Of a stretch of DNA of 64,000 bases, positions 1 to 10,954 are shown piece by piece. Source of the stretch: Cordylochernes scorpioides (Eukaryota > Arthropoda > Arachnida > Pseudoscorpiones > Chernetidae); the NCBI GenBank assembly GCA_030710605.1, contig CP092870.1, positions 13,081,991 through 13,145,990 on the forward strand, read 5' to 3'. Each line of letters opens with the position of its first letter. Positions within the stretch are counted from its first letter, which is position 1. The position numbers were made by a program, and so were the translations under genes. The notes below the pieces were generated by a model. The model was not told the DNA's origin. It did not search any database and was given only the letters and a program-made list of their open reading frames with translations.

Positions 1-48
1 GATCGTGATAATTTAAACGGCTTTCATACTTAAAATTGGACTTTTATA

Positions 49-270
49 TATTATAATTGCAACAACACGCTGCCTCCACGGATATGTTTTTTGCTTTATA
101 TAAACGATCTTTCAAGCTTTCGGGTATCGCAAACTTTTTTTTTCGCAAAATCGGAAGATGAATCCTCTGAAATATAAATTGTAACAACACACTGTCTCCA
201 AGAATAAGTTTATTGCTTTATTTAAACGATCTTTCAAACTTTTGGATATCGCAAACCCTTCTACAGAAGT
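49..270 (-). repeat. Two-copy direct repeat of a short interspersed family (family F)
   Basis: A unit of about 122 bp occurs twice in tandem. 'aacaacac' followed by 'ctgtctcca' or 'ctgcctcca' starts near 61 and 183, and both units run into 'cgatctttcaa' and 'tatcgcaaac'. The second unit ends in 'cccttctacag', which links it to family F copies near 3060, 4855, 46740, 54690 and 55320. Those copies share a GC stem next to GAAAGCTTG. No coding potential is seen. Confidence 0.6.
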
Positions 271-275
271 ATACA

Positions 276-783
276 CCCGAATGAATTCGAATTTTTAAGC
301 TACTATTCATATCTTGTATAATATTTACATATCTTTAAAATTTGAAAGGAAGCTATTTAACATTTTTATTTTATTTTATATTTTTTATGATGTAATATAA
401 ATTAAAATAGAGTTTTATCTCTTATATATAAATAATTGTTTTAGATTATTCCGCAAATATTTCCTGAAAAATTCTAATGGGGAACAAATATCATCAACCA
501 CTATAACAACTAAGACAGATGCCTAGGTTTGCTCTTTAGAAATACTATAGCATCAAAATATAAACAGGTCAAAATACTCCAAAACCTCATCGTATTCTTT
601 GATATTAGAGCTTATAACACTTGAGATAAACGCGCACTATTATATTTTATACTAATCTATGTTCTTATTATATATCTCTACAAAAAAATCGCAGAAGGCA
701 TTAAATAAACGTCGAAGCTATCAACAATCTGAATAAATTTATAAACACCTCTATCCTAGGTAAGGTAGAGGCCGGGGAATATA
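276..783. other. AT-rich stretch with nothing recognised
   Basis: Low-complexity A/T runs dominate 355-460. The remainder is unique-looking sequence without an open frame, tRNA boxes or terminal repeats. Confidence 0.5.
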
Positions 784-1157
784 TTATCCATACGGCCCAA
801 TATACCTCCGACCTAGCCAAGCGGAACCTGCCAGGCTGCTCGGAAAATTAAAAACAGCTCTGGAGCTGAAAAAGTGGGGCTTAATTATCTCCGGCAGCAA
901 AGTGGAGACTTTAAATGGATCAATTAACAGCGAGATAATGTGACAGGGTAATTCTCCTGGGCGCCGTTCACATAGTGTGTGCAATTGTTGCTGTTGGGGG
1001 GTATAGCTCTACACTTGCAAGTTTAGAAGACAGGGGTATATCAGGTTACATGGTTACATTTACAATTTTTTCTTGCCTAGCGTTATATTATGGGTTGACA
1101 TATTACATTTGTGCACTCGCAATGCTAGCTGCCTGGTCTGTTATATATAAATACTAA
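784..1157. other. GC-richer island of unknown nature
   Basis: Base composition rises sharply against the surroundings. Short frames exist on both strands: 66 codons on minus and 60 hydrophobic codons on plus from 975 to 1157. Neither has a recognisable domain. It could be a conserved noncoding element, a host exon or an old repeat, and I cannot tell which. Confidence 0.35.
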
Positions 1158-1260
1158 AGTTGAAGGAGGAGGACATGCATGGACCTACCTCTCCCTTTAA
1201 TTATACATCAGAAATATGCAATATGTTTATACTCCTAGTATAAAACACTTAAAAAGTGTG

Positions 1261-1471
1261 GAATGACATTTGAAAATTATCCCGCATGTGTTTCTTTTGA
1301 ACGAAAAATCGAAATTTATTTTAAGGAGAAATAACGATTATTTCTAACATTAGGGATGAAGTATGAAAGGATGAATTGTGAAGAGTAATGATAAACTGAA
1401 AAAATAAAGTGTCCAGGGATAGGAAACGATCCCTGGACAATTTATTTTTCCGTTTATCATTACTCTTCACA
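1261..1471 (-). mobile_element. SINE-A copy with rearranged tRNA head
   Basis: From 1261 the sequence matches the tail of SINE-A (full copies at 12160 and 33362), in minus orientation. Where the tRNA head should be, only the two acceptor halves remain: TCCAGGGAT and ATCCCTGGA separated by 7 bases. They are flanked by inverted copies of 'gtgaagagtaatgataaac'. The result is a palindrome at about 1377-1471, so the tRNA interior has been lost and the flank inverted. Confidence 0.65.
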
Positions 1472-1474
1472 CTT

Positions 1475-2036
1475 TAATAGTGATGATAAAGAATGAACCA
1501 CAACATCAGATTTGGCAAATTCAGACAAAAAGCCAACCAGTATAAGATCATGATGAAATATATTCATTTATTTGCTATTACCCGAGATAAATGGTTCTAG
1601 GCATTACTTGAGAGCATTAAAGGGAATTCAATTAGTCCATATGTAAACACAATTTAGCGTAGAAAATACTGGAATCCAACAATATTATTCTAAAATAAAT
1701 TCTAGATGTGTGGTATCCTGGAGGCGAATAGTCACCATTAAGATGTATAAGCATCATAAAGGACCGTAGAGAAGGATTTTGTAATATCTGGAGTGAGGGT
1801 AAATGACCTATTCCCTTTTTAAAAAATACAAAGAATAATCCATCGCCCAGTATTTCTTTAAATAAAGAAACTGATTGTGAGTAAAACGCCTATTTTACAT
1901 CAATAAAAATGTATAAGCACTGCGCCCAATAACAATCTATTATATTTATATTGATACCTTCCCGCATCCATAGTAAGTAATTGCACATCACGCTGGAGAG
2001 GTTAAAGATCCTGTCTAATGTTGAACTAAAGGCGAT
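1475..2036. other. No feature recognised
   Basis: Mixed AT-rich sequence. The only notable point is that it separates the rearranged SINE from the GC-rich island starting near 2037. Confidence 0.4.
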
Positions 2037-2335
2037 AAGAACGCTGGAAAAATTGGAGTTGCCGAGCCGTGCGACTCCTTCTCCGGCAGGTGTTCGCCTC
2101 CTGTAAAGTTACACTGGATCTGCAAGCCTGGATCTTCTGTGTCAGCCTCTATACCGACGCAATGAAGTTGACAAGTGTGACGAAGGCTATCAACTACAAG
2201 TACCATCTTGGTATTGGGTTAAGGAACGCCAGCCTTCACATTAACCTGACAACTTTGCCAGAAAATACTCTGGAGGCTCATCGGTCGTGGAGTCTTTCGC
2301 ACGGTGGGCTCACCATTGAAGACCTTATATATATT
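2037..2335. other. GC-rich island, open on both strands
   Basis: About 300 bp of balanced composition. A 107-codon frame on plus (2069-2392) overlaps a 63-codon frame on minus (2015-2206). The minus strand also has a plausible donor, TTGTCAG then GTTAATG, near 2245. No domain is recognised. A MITE inserted immediately after it at 2343. It could be an old coding exon or a retroelement fragment. Confidence 0.35.
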
Positions 2336-2342
2336 TTATATT

Positions 2343-2590
2343 TACACCAATACCTCGCTTTGCGTTTCTTTCGAAGTTGCGTCGCAGCTTAATTTTTACT
2401 GTTTTTCACTGTGCGTCGTTAGATTTTCGAAGTTGCGTTGTTTTGGATTCGAGTCTTTAATTTTTTTTCCAAAAATATGGCAACACCTATGTTTTTAATT
2501 GCGCCTTCACATATTTTCACTTTGCGTCGTTTCAATTTGCGTCGTGTTTTTTTGGAACGTAAGCCCGACGCAAAGCGAGGTATGGGTGTA
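2343..2590 (+). mobile_element. MITE family D, copy 1
   Basis: Terminal inverted repeats begin TACACCAATACCTCGCTTTG and end with the complement CAAAGCGAGGTATGGGTGTA, 248 bp apart, with TA at both ends as for Tc1/mariner-type insertion. The interior is rich in scattered 'tgcgtcg' words. A second copy lies in opposite orientation at 21861. There is no transposase. Confidence 0.75.
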
Positions 2591-3057
2591 TTATAATATT
2601 ATCAATTAATTCATATATTTAAAATTATTTATATATTTATTATAATTATTCATATATTTATATTTAAACCTTATATAACGATATATAACCGATGTAATGA
2701 ATATGTTTCAATCTCTCTTAAACCTAAACCTGACGTTTACTAACCTAACACAGGTATGGTGGATACACAGCAACAGACATTGGAGCTCTAGGTGTTTGAT
2801 CGTTGTATTTCTCTCAATTGTAAACGTTTAAAGAAACGACATGTCATATATGATGAACATTTAAAATGCTAAACGCGCATTCTCATACACCTCTAGGAGC
2901 ATTCACCATTAACATAAGCCAGGTTCTTCATTTTCTAAATTACAGATAGAATAGTAGGGGAAGGTATGTTGAACTTATACAAAATTTCGTGATGAATAGT
3001 TTCACAATAATTGATTTAAAACTCTCCTGGACATTAATTAAATAATTAAGAGGATTT
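2591..3057. other. AT-rich spacer, nothing recognised
   Basis: Runs of 'atatttat' occupy 2600-2670, followed by unique sequence. No open frame or repeat match inside the window was found. Confidence 0.4.
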
Positions 3058-3150
3058 CTGGAGATGGGTTTCTTTTTATTTTATTCAAGTAGTTTCAAGC
3101 TTTCAGGAATTTCTGCCCTTCTACAGTAGAACATATATAAATGAATAAAA
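3058..3150 (-). repeat. Family F short repeat
   Basis: Reverse-oriented copy: 'caagctttcaggaatttctg' followed by 'cccttctacag'. The plus-strand partner at 4855 reads GGGCAGTGATGCCCGAAAGC. The GC stem with GAAAGCTTG is the family hallmark. Confidence 0.6.
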
Positions 3151-3246
3151 TAAATGCCGTTTAGCATCAAGCGGCGTTTTATCCATTTTACAAGTATATC
3201 TATGTTCTGTATAGATGTATATGGTAATATAAACCAACAACCCCTC

Positions 3247-3560
3247 TGTTGGCTTTTTATATTACATTTACTCTTCATTGTTGGCTTTTTATCTTACATT
3301 CACTCTTCATTGTTGGCTTTTTATATTATATTAACTCTTCATTGTTGGCTTTTTATATTACATTTACTATTCATTGTTGGCTTTTTATCTTACATTCACT
3401 CTTCATTGTTGGCTTTTTATCTTACATTCATTCTTCATTGTTGGCTTTTTATATTACATTCACTCTTCATTGTTGGATTTTTTTTATCATATTTAGTCTT
3501 AATTGTTGGCTTTTTATCTTACATTCATTCTTCATTGTTGATTTTTATATTATATTGCTT
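3247..3560. repeat. Minisatellite, 32-bp unit, about 10 copies
   Basis: Unit starts (TGTTGGCTTTTTAT) fall at 3247, 3279, 3311, 3343, 3375, 3407, 3439, 3471, 3504 and 3536. The unit is not a multiple of three, so all frames read through it and produce meaningless 109-137 codon frames. The array abuts the fragmentary Helitron at 3556. Confidence 0.9.
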
Positions 3561-3850
3561 GTTTTGAATATTTTTTAGATTGAGATTATTAGCTAGTATG
3601 TAAAAAAATTAACTCTGTTGAAATTTAATTTTGTATTTATATATAAATAAAATTAACTCTTGATTTTTTTTGTATTTAATCGATAACAGCGAAGTTACGC
3701 ATGTTAATGTTAGGAAAAATATTTTGATGTTAAGCAAAACCTGCTCCATCTCGTTTTACATATATGTTGAAAATTTGGTCGAAATTGATGCATTGTAACG
3801 AAAGTTTTTAGTGAACAACACTTATGAAATTTGCATTTTATTAATATAGA
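3556..3850 (-). mobile_element. 5' fragment of a Helitron (family of 47566)
   Basis: The reverse complement of this stretch aligns along its length with 47566-47870. It begins at 3850 with A|TCTATATTAATAAAATG, the same 5' terminus as the complete copy. It loses homology near 3556 where the minisatellite begins, so the 3' hairpin and CTAG end are missing. Confidence 0.75.
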
Positions 3851-4184
3851 TAATATAAATGAGTTTTAAAAATTGTTTAAAAAAAAATGCATCGGCCGGG
3901 AATCGAACCCGGGCCGCCCGCGTGGCAGGCGAGCATTCTACCACTGAACCACCGATGCTTAAAAAAAATGGCCATATTTAGGTATTCATTCCATTCCGGA
4001 TTAATCCGCGTAAAAAAAGTTCTTCAAATGAAAAAAAGAAATAGCCAAAAATACTAATCAAAATGTAGCCTAAAATTTTCCTCAGGTTTATAAAAAGCGA
4101 CATGCAAAATTTGGTACCAATTGGTTCAGTAGGTTTTGAGTTTATCGCGAAACAGACAGACAGAAATTGACTTTTATATATATG
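3851..4184 (-). mobile_element. Helitron-like 5' region carrying a tRNA-Gly sequence
   Basis: On the minus strand from about 4184 the text reads ATATATAAAAGTCAATTTCT, then a 'ctgtctgtctg' run and 'gcgataaactc', a layout common at Helitron 5' ends. Flanks on both sides of the tRNA match 62660-62830, where a related copy ends in a hairpin plus CTAG. The nested Helitron at 3850 interrupts the 3' part. The leading TC is not preserved, so the exact boundary is uncertain. Confidence 0.5.
3888..3958 (-). tRNA. tRNA-Gly(GCC)
   Basis: The minus strand folds as a canonical 71-nt tRNA. The acceptor GCATCGG pairs with CCGATGC. The D arm is GTTCAGTGGTAGAA, and the anticodon stem CTCGC/GCGGG encloses CTGCCAC with anticodon GCC. 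The T arm is CCGGG-TTCGATT-CCCGG, with discriminator A. Both internal promoter boxes are intact and no mismatch disrupts a stem. The surrounding sequence is repetitive, so it is either a functional gene carried inside a transposon or a very young copy. CCA is not encoded, as expected in eukaryotes. Confidence 0.9.
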
Positions 4185-4369
4185 TTGTATAATTGAAACA
4201 CATCTGTAAATGATTATACGCATTATTGACATGTGTCATTTACACCATCATATGTAATGTACTTTGTACAAACTGAGGATAAATAAATAAAACTATGTAA
4301 TAGATTAAGAGTTGAGCTAAAGCAAAAGGTCAAAAACGTCTAAAATCGAGATAGATTTAGAAGTCCCAA

Positions 4370-4850
4370 AACAAGGTCTAAAAATGGAAACTGCCACGGC
4401 GCCATTGTCCAATTTCGCCAGATGATCCACACTCTTCGCATCTGTTGAAATGCAATACTCCCTTTCTCGGGAAAGATATATAAGGCCCCCGTCTTAACTT
4501 ATAAATACAGTCACTTGACAGTTACTTGACCATCAGCGCAAGCCCTCGTCGGTTGTACCCCAGGTCCTCCTCATCCACCATGTAGACCAGTAAGAACTCT
4601 TCTATCTCCATCTTTCGCTCCTAGCTCAACTTTTATCTGTTCACGGAACTTTCTTAGTGCAACTGTGTCTTCGTTTTTGGTGTGGACATTCCCAAGCTTT
4701 CCACTCTGCCTCGACCACGACTGCCTGTACTTAGTGAGAACTGTAAAAGGTCTTCCAAGGTGCAGAGAGGTACTGGAAAACTCCCCATCCTGACTGTTCC
4801 TCTCGGTCAACACAGTATAGCGAGAGTCAACAGAACCTCATCAAATGTAT
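4370..4850. other. GC-richer island with TATA-like motif
   Basis: 'TATATAAGGCCCCCG' near 4478 and 'TATAAATAC' near 4500 could be core promoter elements. An 80-codon minus frame (4571-4813) and a plus frame show no known domain. The block could be an LTR or a retroelement 5' region, but no matching repeat or primer site was found. Confidence 0.3.
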
Positions 4851-4854
4851 ATAT

Positions 4855-4930
4855 TTTCTTGTATATGTTCTCTTGTAGAAGGGCAGTGATGCCCGAAAGC
4901 TTGAAACTACTTGAATAAAATGAAAATAAA
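4855..4930 (+). repeat. Family F short repeat
   Basis: The plus-strand copy has the stem GGGCAGTGATGCCC directly followed by GAAAGCTTGAAACTACTTG and an A-rich tail 'aataaaatgaaaataaac'. It is the clearest representative of the family's hairpin. Confidence 0.6.
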
Positions 4931-4936
4931 CTCATC

Positions 4937-6816
4937 TCAAGAAATCTTAATTATTTTATTAATGAATAATTCCACTTTGTAATTTAATAAAAAGTACCAA
5001 TTTTCAAAAGAGCACATCCATATGTTATATATATCTAATGTAAGAATTATATAGAACACAATTGCAATAATTCTGTATTCCTTCAACATTAATGGACTTA
5101 ATGCCCCATTGTGTAAGCCACAAGTGTATACCACAATTCCTAATTAAATTCCAATAACTAATTGCCTCATTTAATGTGAAAATACTAATTACAAATTGAA
5201 CTCAAATTTATTTAAACTATTTAGAAAGCCCAGCGTTCACAATTAGGTTTCGTTTAACTTAGAATTGTAATAATTCTTTGTAAAAATAGCTAAATTACTT
5301 TTCCAATTTATAGATTTGTTATCCCTTGTTGATACGTACTGATTCAGCTTCTATTCAATTTGTGTGTTGTCCTATATATGTGCTGAGTCGATCTGAAACA
5401 GCCATAGTAAAGTCCATTGACGTTAAGTTTACGAAATTTGTATTCTCTTAAAATTGATTATACAACGAACTATGATTTATATATTAGTGGAAAGAAATAT
5501 ATGTATATATTATATTAAAAAATATATTTTATTTTGAAATTATAAATTCCGGATCAAATTACTCTGCAAAATTCACCGCGAGATGTCGCGGCTTTCCCTA
5601 TATAAACCCATTGTTGTTGTTTCCAGTTGGCCGGCTCAAATCTTTTGTAGATATGTAAATACTTAATCTTTTGTTTTATTCTCTTTACGCCTCAAATCAG
5701 GTATTTCTTCTTAAAATATTTCATCAGCAAGTAAGAGTTCTATAAAAACAATATTATAAAATCAACAGAAAATATTTTAAAATAATATATATATAAGGAT
5801 TTTTGATAGTCAAAAATGTCAAGTGAGATGTGACAATATTTGTTCAATGTCGACTCCTCGTATGGTTTTCTTCTTTAGGTTTTGTTATTTTTTGCTGCAT
5901 CTTTCAGTTGATTAATCTATAGTATCCCTCTCTTTCTCTCTGAATAGAGGATATATTTTGGGTTCATTCTATTAATTTAATATATTATATTGTGTCTACC
6001 TCCTCCTATCTTAATTTATACACTAGATTTTCATTAATATAGGCTTCACAAATCACACAACATTAAATGTAAGAAATAAAAAATGTATCATCTTTATTCA
6101 AGAGAGAAAAGATAAGTAAAAATAAAAAGTTTTATTTCTTCAATTTAACTTACATTTAGTTATCAAAAAATTATTATCATGGTTCTATCTTTTCACTTTT
6201 CTAAAAACCTATCTTTTTGCTTATTCCTTTTTCTACCAAGTTGATGACGTGTAAAGACCGAAGCTCTACTTGAGTTTTTTTTACTTCCTTATTATATTTT
6301 ATCTATTTATTTATTAAATATTTATTAAAACTAAACACCTCTTAGTTTTTAATTAACCAACAAATATATAAATTTTGAACTTATCTTAAGGGTAGTATAT
6401 ATATATATGATACCATAAATATATTCAATATATATGTGTGTTTCAAATGTTATCATCACATTTCTGAGAATCCAAAATGTCTTAGATATTAAACCACATG
6501 ATCGAAAAAGCCCATATATATTTCCACCACGTTTCTGAAATCGATTAAACTGAACAATGAGATAAGCACTCATAGGTTTGGAGGTTATATTTTGATGCGT
6601 AGAATTTGGAGAACAAAACAAAGAAATTGACATTTTGTTATCTATATATTAAACAGATAGCCTGACTATCCGGTTTTTACCTGTTTGAATATTTGCCCAA
6701 TCAATATTTCTCTCTCTTTTATGAAAAAAAAAAAATATATTTACTCTGTATAATTTAAAAGTTGCATATTTATCGGTTAAATATGGTGTTAATGTGTGCT
6801 GAATAAATAGAATATG
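4937..6816. other. Long AT-rich stretch, no gene seen
   Basis: No open frame with domain content. A slightly GC-richer patch at 5570-5640 ('ccgcgagatgtcgcggcttt') holds the short palindrome CCGCGA-GATG-TCGCGG. The rest is poly-A/T sequence with short TA microsatellites around 6390-6440. Confidence 0.5.
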
Positions 6817-7032
6817 TACACTCATGGACAAAACCTAAGTAGTTACATATTTTGATGTCGCAGGTTATCTATTTATATTTTGTAGAAGGCAGAGACAAAT
6901 ATTTTCATACTTGGTTATCTCGTATGTCTTCAATAAAGGTTACTGTGTATCAAATATCTTTCAGAGTTATTGTTTGAAACTCGATATACATGCTAAAAGG
7001 AACAACTTTCTGAAGTTTTGTCCATGAGTGTA
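6817..7032. mobile_element. MITE family E (Tc1-type ends), copy 1
   Basis: The element starts TACACTCATGGACAAAAC and ends with GTTTTGTCCATGAGTGTA, 216 bp apart, with TA at each end. The inner sequence includes 'tggttatctcgtatgtct' and 'cgatatacatgctaaaagg', shared with copies at 9509, 22540, 28585 and 62937. It has no coding capacity and depends on a transposase not seen here. Confidence 0.85.
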
Positions 7033-8424
7033 AATTTTTCTGTAATCTGGTTGATTTGCATATTACACGGTGTTGAAGCATAATGAACTACTCTGACCAG
7101 AGGTTCCGTATATTGTCAGTATTTCAGTCATATAGAACGAGTATTGTAGAAACATATCAGGAATATACTTGCTTATTCTGATATGTTGAATTCATGACAG
7201 GTACTCCATCCAGTTCTATATCATATCAAAATTTCATTCGAGAAACCTCTGATGAACAAACATTTATTTAGAACTACAAGTAGGTTCACTCAGTTAGAGC
7301 GATAAAGAATGAATTTCTCACGTATATCTGACGCTTCATAAATAATTGATGATATAATTGATATTGGAGCTGAACGATTAGAGCCATTCTGGTCTTTGTG
7401 ATTGTGATGGAATCACTTTCTATTTCAATCATAACTTATTTTGAAAAGGTCAAACGCTTCTTCCTTTCCGCAATAGAGATATTATAATTTTTCCTAGAAT
7501 TGTCTGGATTTTAAATGGCTTGTACAATGCATGCAATCCACTCCATCCATTTGTGTGTCACAAAAAGTTCCAATCCGAGCTTGTCATAATCCTCCATAGA
7601 CGTTGTTTGAAAAAATTTGATATTAACATTATTATCTTTACTATATTATTTGCTGCAATCCAAAATTTCACATATATATTCCATGATAAGTTATGAATAA
7701 ACAAGTTATATATAATATATAAATCGTATTATTTACTATTCCTAGATTTCAGAGATATCTTCACTATGTTTTCATATTGAGCGTCATTTTGCACTTATCA
7801 TATAAAGAGAATGAACTGAGATTGAATGATATCTGGCTTGTCCTAGTTGTCAAAGTCGCTGAATACGTAATACTAGGACCTGGGTTTGCATTCGCATATT
7901 TGTATAAATTAACTTTTCTGTTAAACCAAAAATACACCATTATTCCATCGAATTGTAAGTTCAGAATTGAGATGTTTTACCTAAGTGTGAAGATTTGTAG
8001 AGAAATTGAACAGTAAGAAATTACAATGTCCGACCCACCACGATAGCGGCCCTACAAATAACCTCTTTGAATATGTAAAAATGGATTGGTTGCTGAAATA
8101 TAACGTCAAAATGTTTTCAAAACGTTATTTATGAAATATCGTTGGTGAGGCTAGAATGCTAATCAAATTCAAGATATTAAAAATATTTCGTATATAAACT
8201 ACTCAAAAATTGAAATATTTTGTGTTATTTAGTCGTGAATGAGTATATTATCAAAATGCGTAGTGTTTGAAGTGAAATTCTGGCAAAGAAATTTCTATAA
8301 AATATTCCTTAAAATAAATAATGTACTGTTCATCACGAAACTTGTGATATATCAGATGGAAGGGGAAGAACTAGTCAACCATCAATCAACCCGAGGAGCG
8401 AGAAGCTTGTACTCAACATTTAAA
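7033..8424. other. Unique AT-rich sequence
   Basis: Frames of 79 and 73 codons (7777-8016 and 8239-8460) have no recognisable residues pattern or splice context. Nothing else stands out. Confidence 0.4.
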
Positions 8425-8619
8425 AGCAATGAAGCCTCTGGGAACGCGCGAGCGATTTAAAATAAAACACACATCGATTTTGTCAGGCTCAGGACGACAG
8501 CATCCGTGTAAACATGGCGCGGGCTGTTTTATTCAAATTTCCCGGGAGACATCCCTGCCGGCATTCTTTTCAATTAGACGCCTGGGGGACTGTTCCGCTG
8601 TAATCAGGCTTGGCAGCTG
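8425..8619. other. GC-rich island next to a minisatellite
   Basis: Balanced composition with words such as 'catggcgcgggctgttt' and 'cccgggagacatccctg', contrasting with the AT-rich flanks. No convincing protein frame is present. It borders directly on the tandem array that begins near 8620. It is possibly a conserved noncoding element. Confidence 0.35.
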
Positions 8620-9400
8620 CGCTTGTACTTGCCAGGACTCCTCGTGTACATCTCTACTTGTCAGTATTCTTCTTGTATATTGTATAACACTTCTATTATA
8701 TATCTTTTCTTGCCAGTATTCCTCTTGTGCATCCATACTTGCTATCATTACTCTTGTTCATACTTACTTGTCAGTATTCCTATTGTGCATCCATACTTGT
8801 CACATCACCTCTTGTACACATCAATTATTAACACAACTCCTCTTTTACATCCATACTTGTCACAACATCTCTTGTGCATCCATTCTTGCCAGCGCTCATC
8901 TTGTACATCCGTACTTGTCAGCACTTGTACATTCTTACATGTCAGTATTCCTCTTGTACACATCAATAATTATCAAAACCCCTCTTGTACATCCATACTT
9001 GTCACAACAACTCTTGTACATCCATTCTTGTCACAAAACCTCTTGTACATCCTTACTTGTCACAACTCCTCACGTACATCCTTACTTGCCATCCCTCCCT
9101 TGTACGTTCATACTTGTTAGCACTCTTTTTCTACATCAATACTCGTTAGCACTTCTCTTGTACATTCCTACTTGTCAAAATATATATTTTAAACATCTTC
9201 TCTCTTGGTACTCTTTCTAAATATATTTACTTGTTGGTACGTTTCTCATACATTCAGACACACATGCCAGGCTCTTCGTTTACTCTCTTATATGTCCGTA
9301 CTTTTCATAAAACTTCATACATGCCGATAATTATTTCGTACATCCCTATTTGTCGGGGGTTCTCTTATAAATCCTTACTTTTCAGAGAAAGCCTTTCGCT
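8620..9400. repeat. Minisatellite, 29-30 bp unit
   Basis: Units of the form CTCTTGTACATCCATACTTG followed by 'tcacaaca' repeat with 29-30 bp spacing, most regular between 8800 and 9120 and decaying toward 9400. All three plus frames are open, giving repetitive Thr/Cys/Leu-rich frames (263 and 165 codons) that are artefacts of the tandem array rather than proteins. Confidence 0.85.
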
Positions 9401-9508
9401 TATACTGAATCATTTAATTCTCCCTAATTGTAATAATATAAAATAACAACATTTTTGGTAATAGAAGATCATAAGATCACCACTTCCTATATCCATTAAA
9501 GTATAATA

Positions 9509-9724
9509 TACACTCATAGCCAAATCTTATAAGGAAGTTGTACATTCAGCATGTATATCGGTATTCAGACAATAACTCTTAAAGTAATTTGATATATGTG
9601 ATACACAGGTACCTTTATTTAAGGAACATGAGATAACCGAGTGTAAAAAAAATTGCCTCTGTCTCCTTAAAAAAAAAAAAAGATGTCCTGAAACATCGAA
9701 GATTTATGTTTGACCATGAGTTTA
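9509..9724. mobile_element. MITE family E, diverged copy
   Basis: The left end is TACACTCATAGCCAAATCTT and the right end is 'gtttgaccatgagttta'. The internal 'catgtatatcggtattcag' and 'gagataaccgagtg' match family E. Mutations in both termini suggest an old copy. Confidence 0.7.
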
Positions 9725-9847
9725 TGTATCAATTCTTTTCTCGGTTTGTTTTCTTTTTTTTGTGAAGGTGATTTTTCTCTTTTTGATAGAATAAAAAGTC
9801 TAACGAGAGCTTATGGAACCAGCCTTGGCACAAGTAATCTCATTTAA

Positions 9848-10270
9848 TGATATAAGAACAAAGAATAGAGAAATTAAGAGAAAGGTCATTCTCCTGATCA
9901 TGAAACTAAAATTTGATGATGGTTTGCGCCATCTTTCTTGATTAATAACAGTGTTCCAAAGAGTGTATTGTTATCACATGACAAACGGATTATCTATTTG
10001 AATCGAATAGCCGTTTCTCTAGAATGAATCTTCCTCTTTGAAATACATGGAAGGCAAATCAAATGCTTTTTTTTCTGACGTAGAAACGAATTATATTAAT
10101 ATGTGTTTGATCTTTGGATAAAACATTTCTATTCTTTATAAAAAGAGTACAAAAGTGAAAATCGTACTTATTTCAGGTGAATAAATTAAGAAAAAATTAA
10201 TCTCTTGATCGTGAAACTAAAAGTTGCTGATGGATCGCGCCATCTATTGGAACAAATATCAACTAATCCA
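9848..10270. repeat. Repeat family G, two partial copies
   Basis: Blocks at 9850-9960 and 10148-10266 share 'attaaga', 'tctcctgatcatgaaacta' and 'gatgg...gcgccatct'. The second block pairs as an inverted repeat with 10605-10717. Confidence 0.6.
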
Positions 10271-10717
10271 TTATTTTGATTAACCAAGAAAGAAATTAAA
10301 TGTACCAAGACTTCACCCTACGTATTGCTTTCAAAAATATCAGCAAACAAATCTAAGGCAATAGTTTACTATAATTTTTTTAGATCATCATTATGTAAGG
10401 ACCAGTCAACAAGTGAATGACTTTGAGACGAAGAGTAAAGCCAGTTCAATTTCTATGTAAATAACACAAGATGATTATTACCTTACCTAATTGGGAGAAT
10501 CTGTATGGGACATGTCCCTAATAAAGGCTTTTGTATGTGCGTGTGATTAATCAAGAAATAGTATTTGGCCAATTCTGTAATAATTAAAAATCAACGATTA
10601 GTTGAGGTTTATTCCGATAGATGGCAACAGCAACATTTAGTTTCACAATCAGGAGATTCCTTTTTCTCTTAATTTATCCACCTTATCCCAATAAATTTCA
10701 CTTTTGTACTATTTTTT
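10148..10717. mobile_element. Foldback element, family G, with LINE tail inside
   Basis: The left arm 10148-10266 ('agtacaaaagtgaaaa'…'gccatctattggaacaaat') is complementary to the right arm 10605-10717. Between them lies 'tgtatgggacatgtccctaa' followed by 'taaaggcttttgt' (10497-10545). This matches LINE 3' tails at 40600 and 54487, so a LINE end inserted between the arms. Confidence 0.55.
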
Positions 10718-10751
10718 CACAAGGAAAGAAATGTTTTCTCGAAAAATAAAA

Positions 10752-10935
10752 AGTCGGTGGACGAGTGGGTAACACCCTCGATTCCCGACAGTCATGAACC
10801 GGGATCGAATCCCCCGTTTACATTTTGTTTTAATATGTGAATAACCTTCACATATTATTCATTCTTGCAATTATCATAAACTAGGTTGCTCTTGTTGAGC
10901 GGTATGTAAATAAAGTGATTTTGTAACAAGAACTC
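10752..10935 (+). mobile_element. SINE-B (tRNA-headed), plus copy
   Basis: The head 'gtcggtggacgagtgggtaa' carries an A-box-like sequence. 'GGGATCGAATCCC' 45 bp later is B-box-like. The body 'tttaatatgtgaataa', 'gttgctcttgttgagcggta' and 'aaataaagtgattttg' recurs in reverse at 31094-31280. The tRNA anticodon arm does not fold cleanly, so I do not assign an amino acid. Confidence 0.7.
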
Positions 10936-10954
10936 GAAAAATTAAATATATTAA

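Noticed and set aside
2700..2760. Telomere-like 'aacctaaacctgac' words
   Set aside because: Only two or three irregular matches, not a tandem array.
3154..3578. Plus-strand frames of 137 and 109 codons
   Set aside because: They are translations of the 32-bp minisatellite in two frames, so the apparent repeat protein is an artefact.
4571..4813. 80-codon minus frame as a gene
   Set aside because: No domain, and no clear splice sites or start context.
8429..9220. Cysteine/threonine-rich frame of 263 codons
   Set aside because: It runs through the 29-30 bp tandem array and is open in other frames too. No start context or splice site supports it.
8620..9400. CRISPR-like regular array
   Set aside because: There are no distinct repeat and spacer classes. 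Units vary throughout, no cas genes are present, and the genome is eukaryotic.
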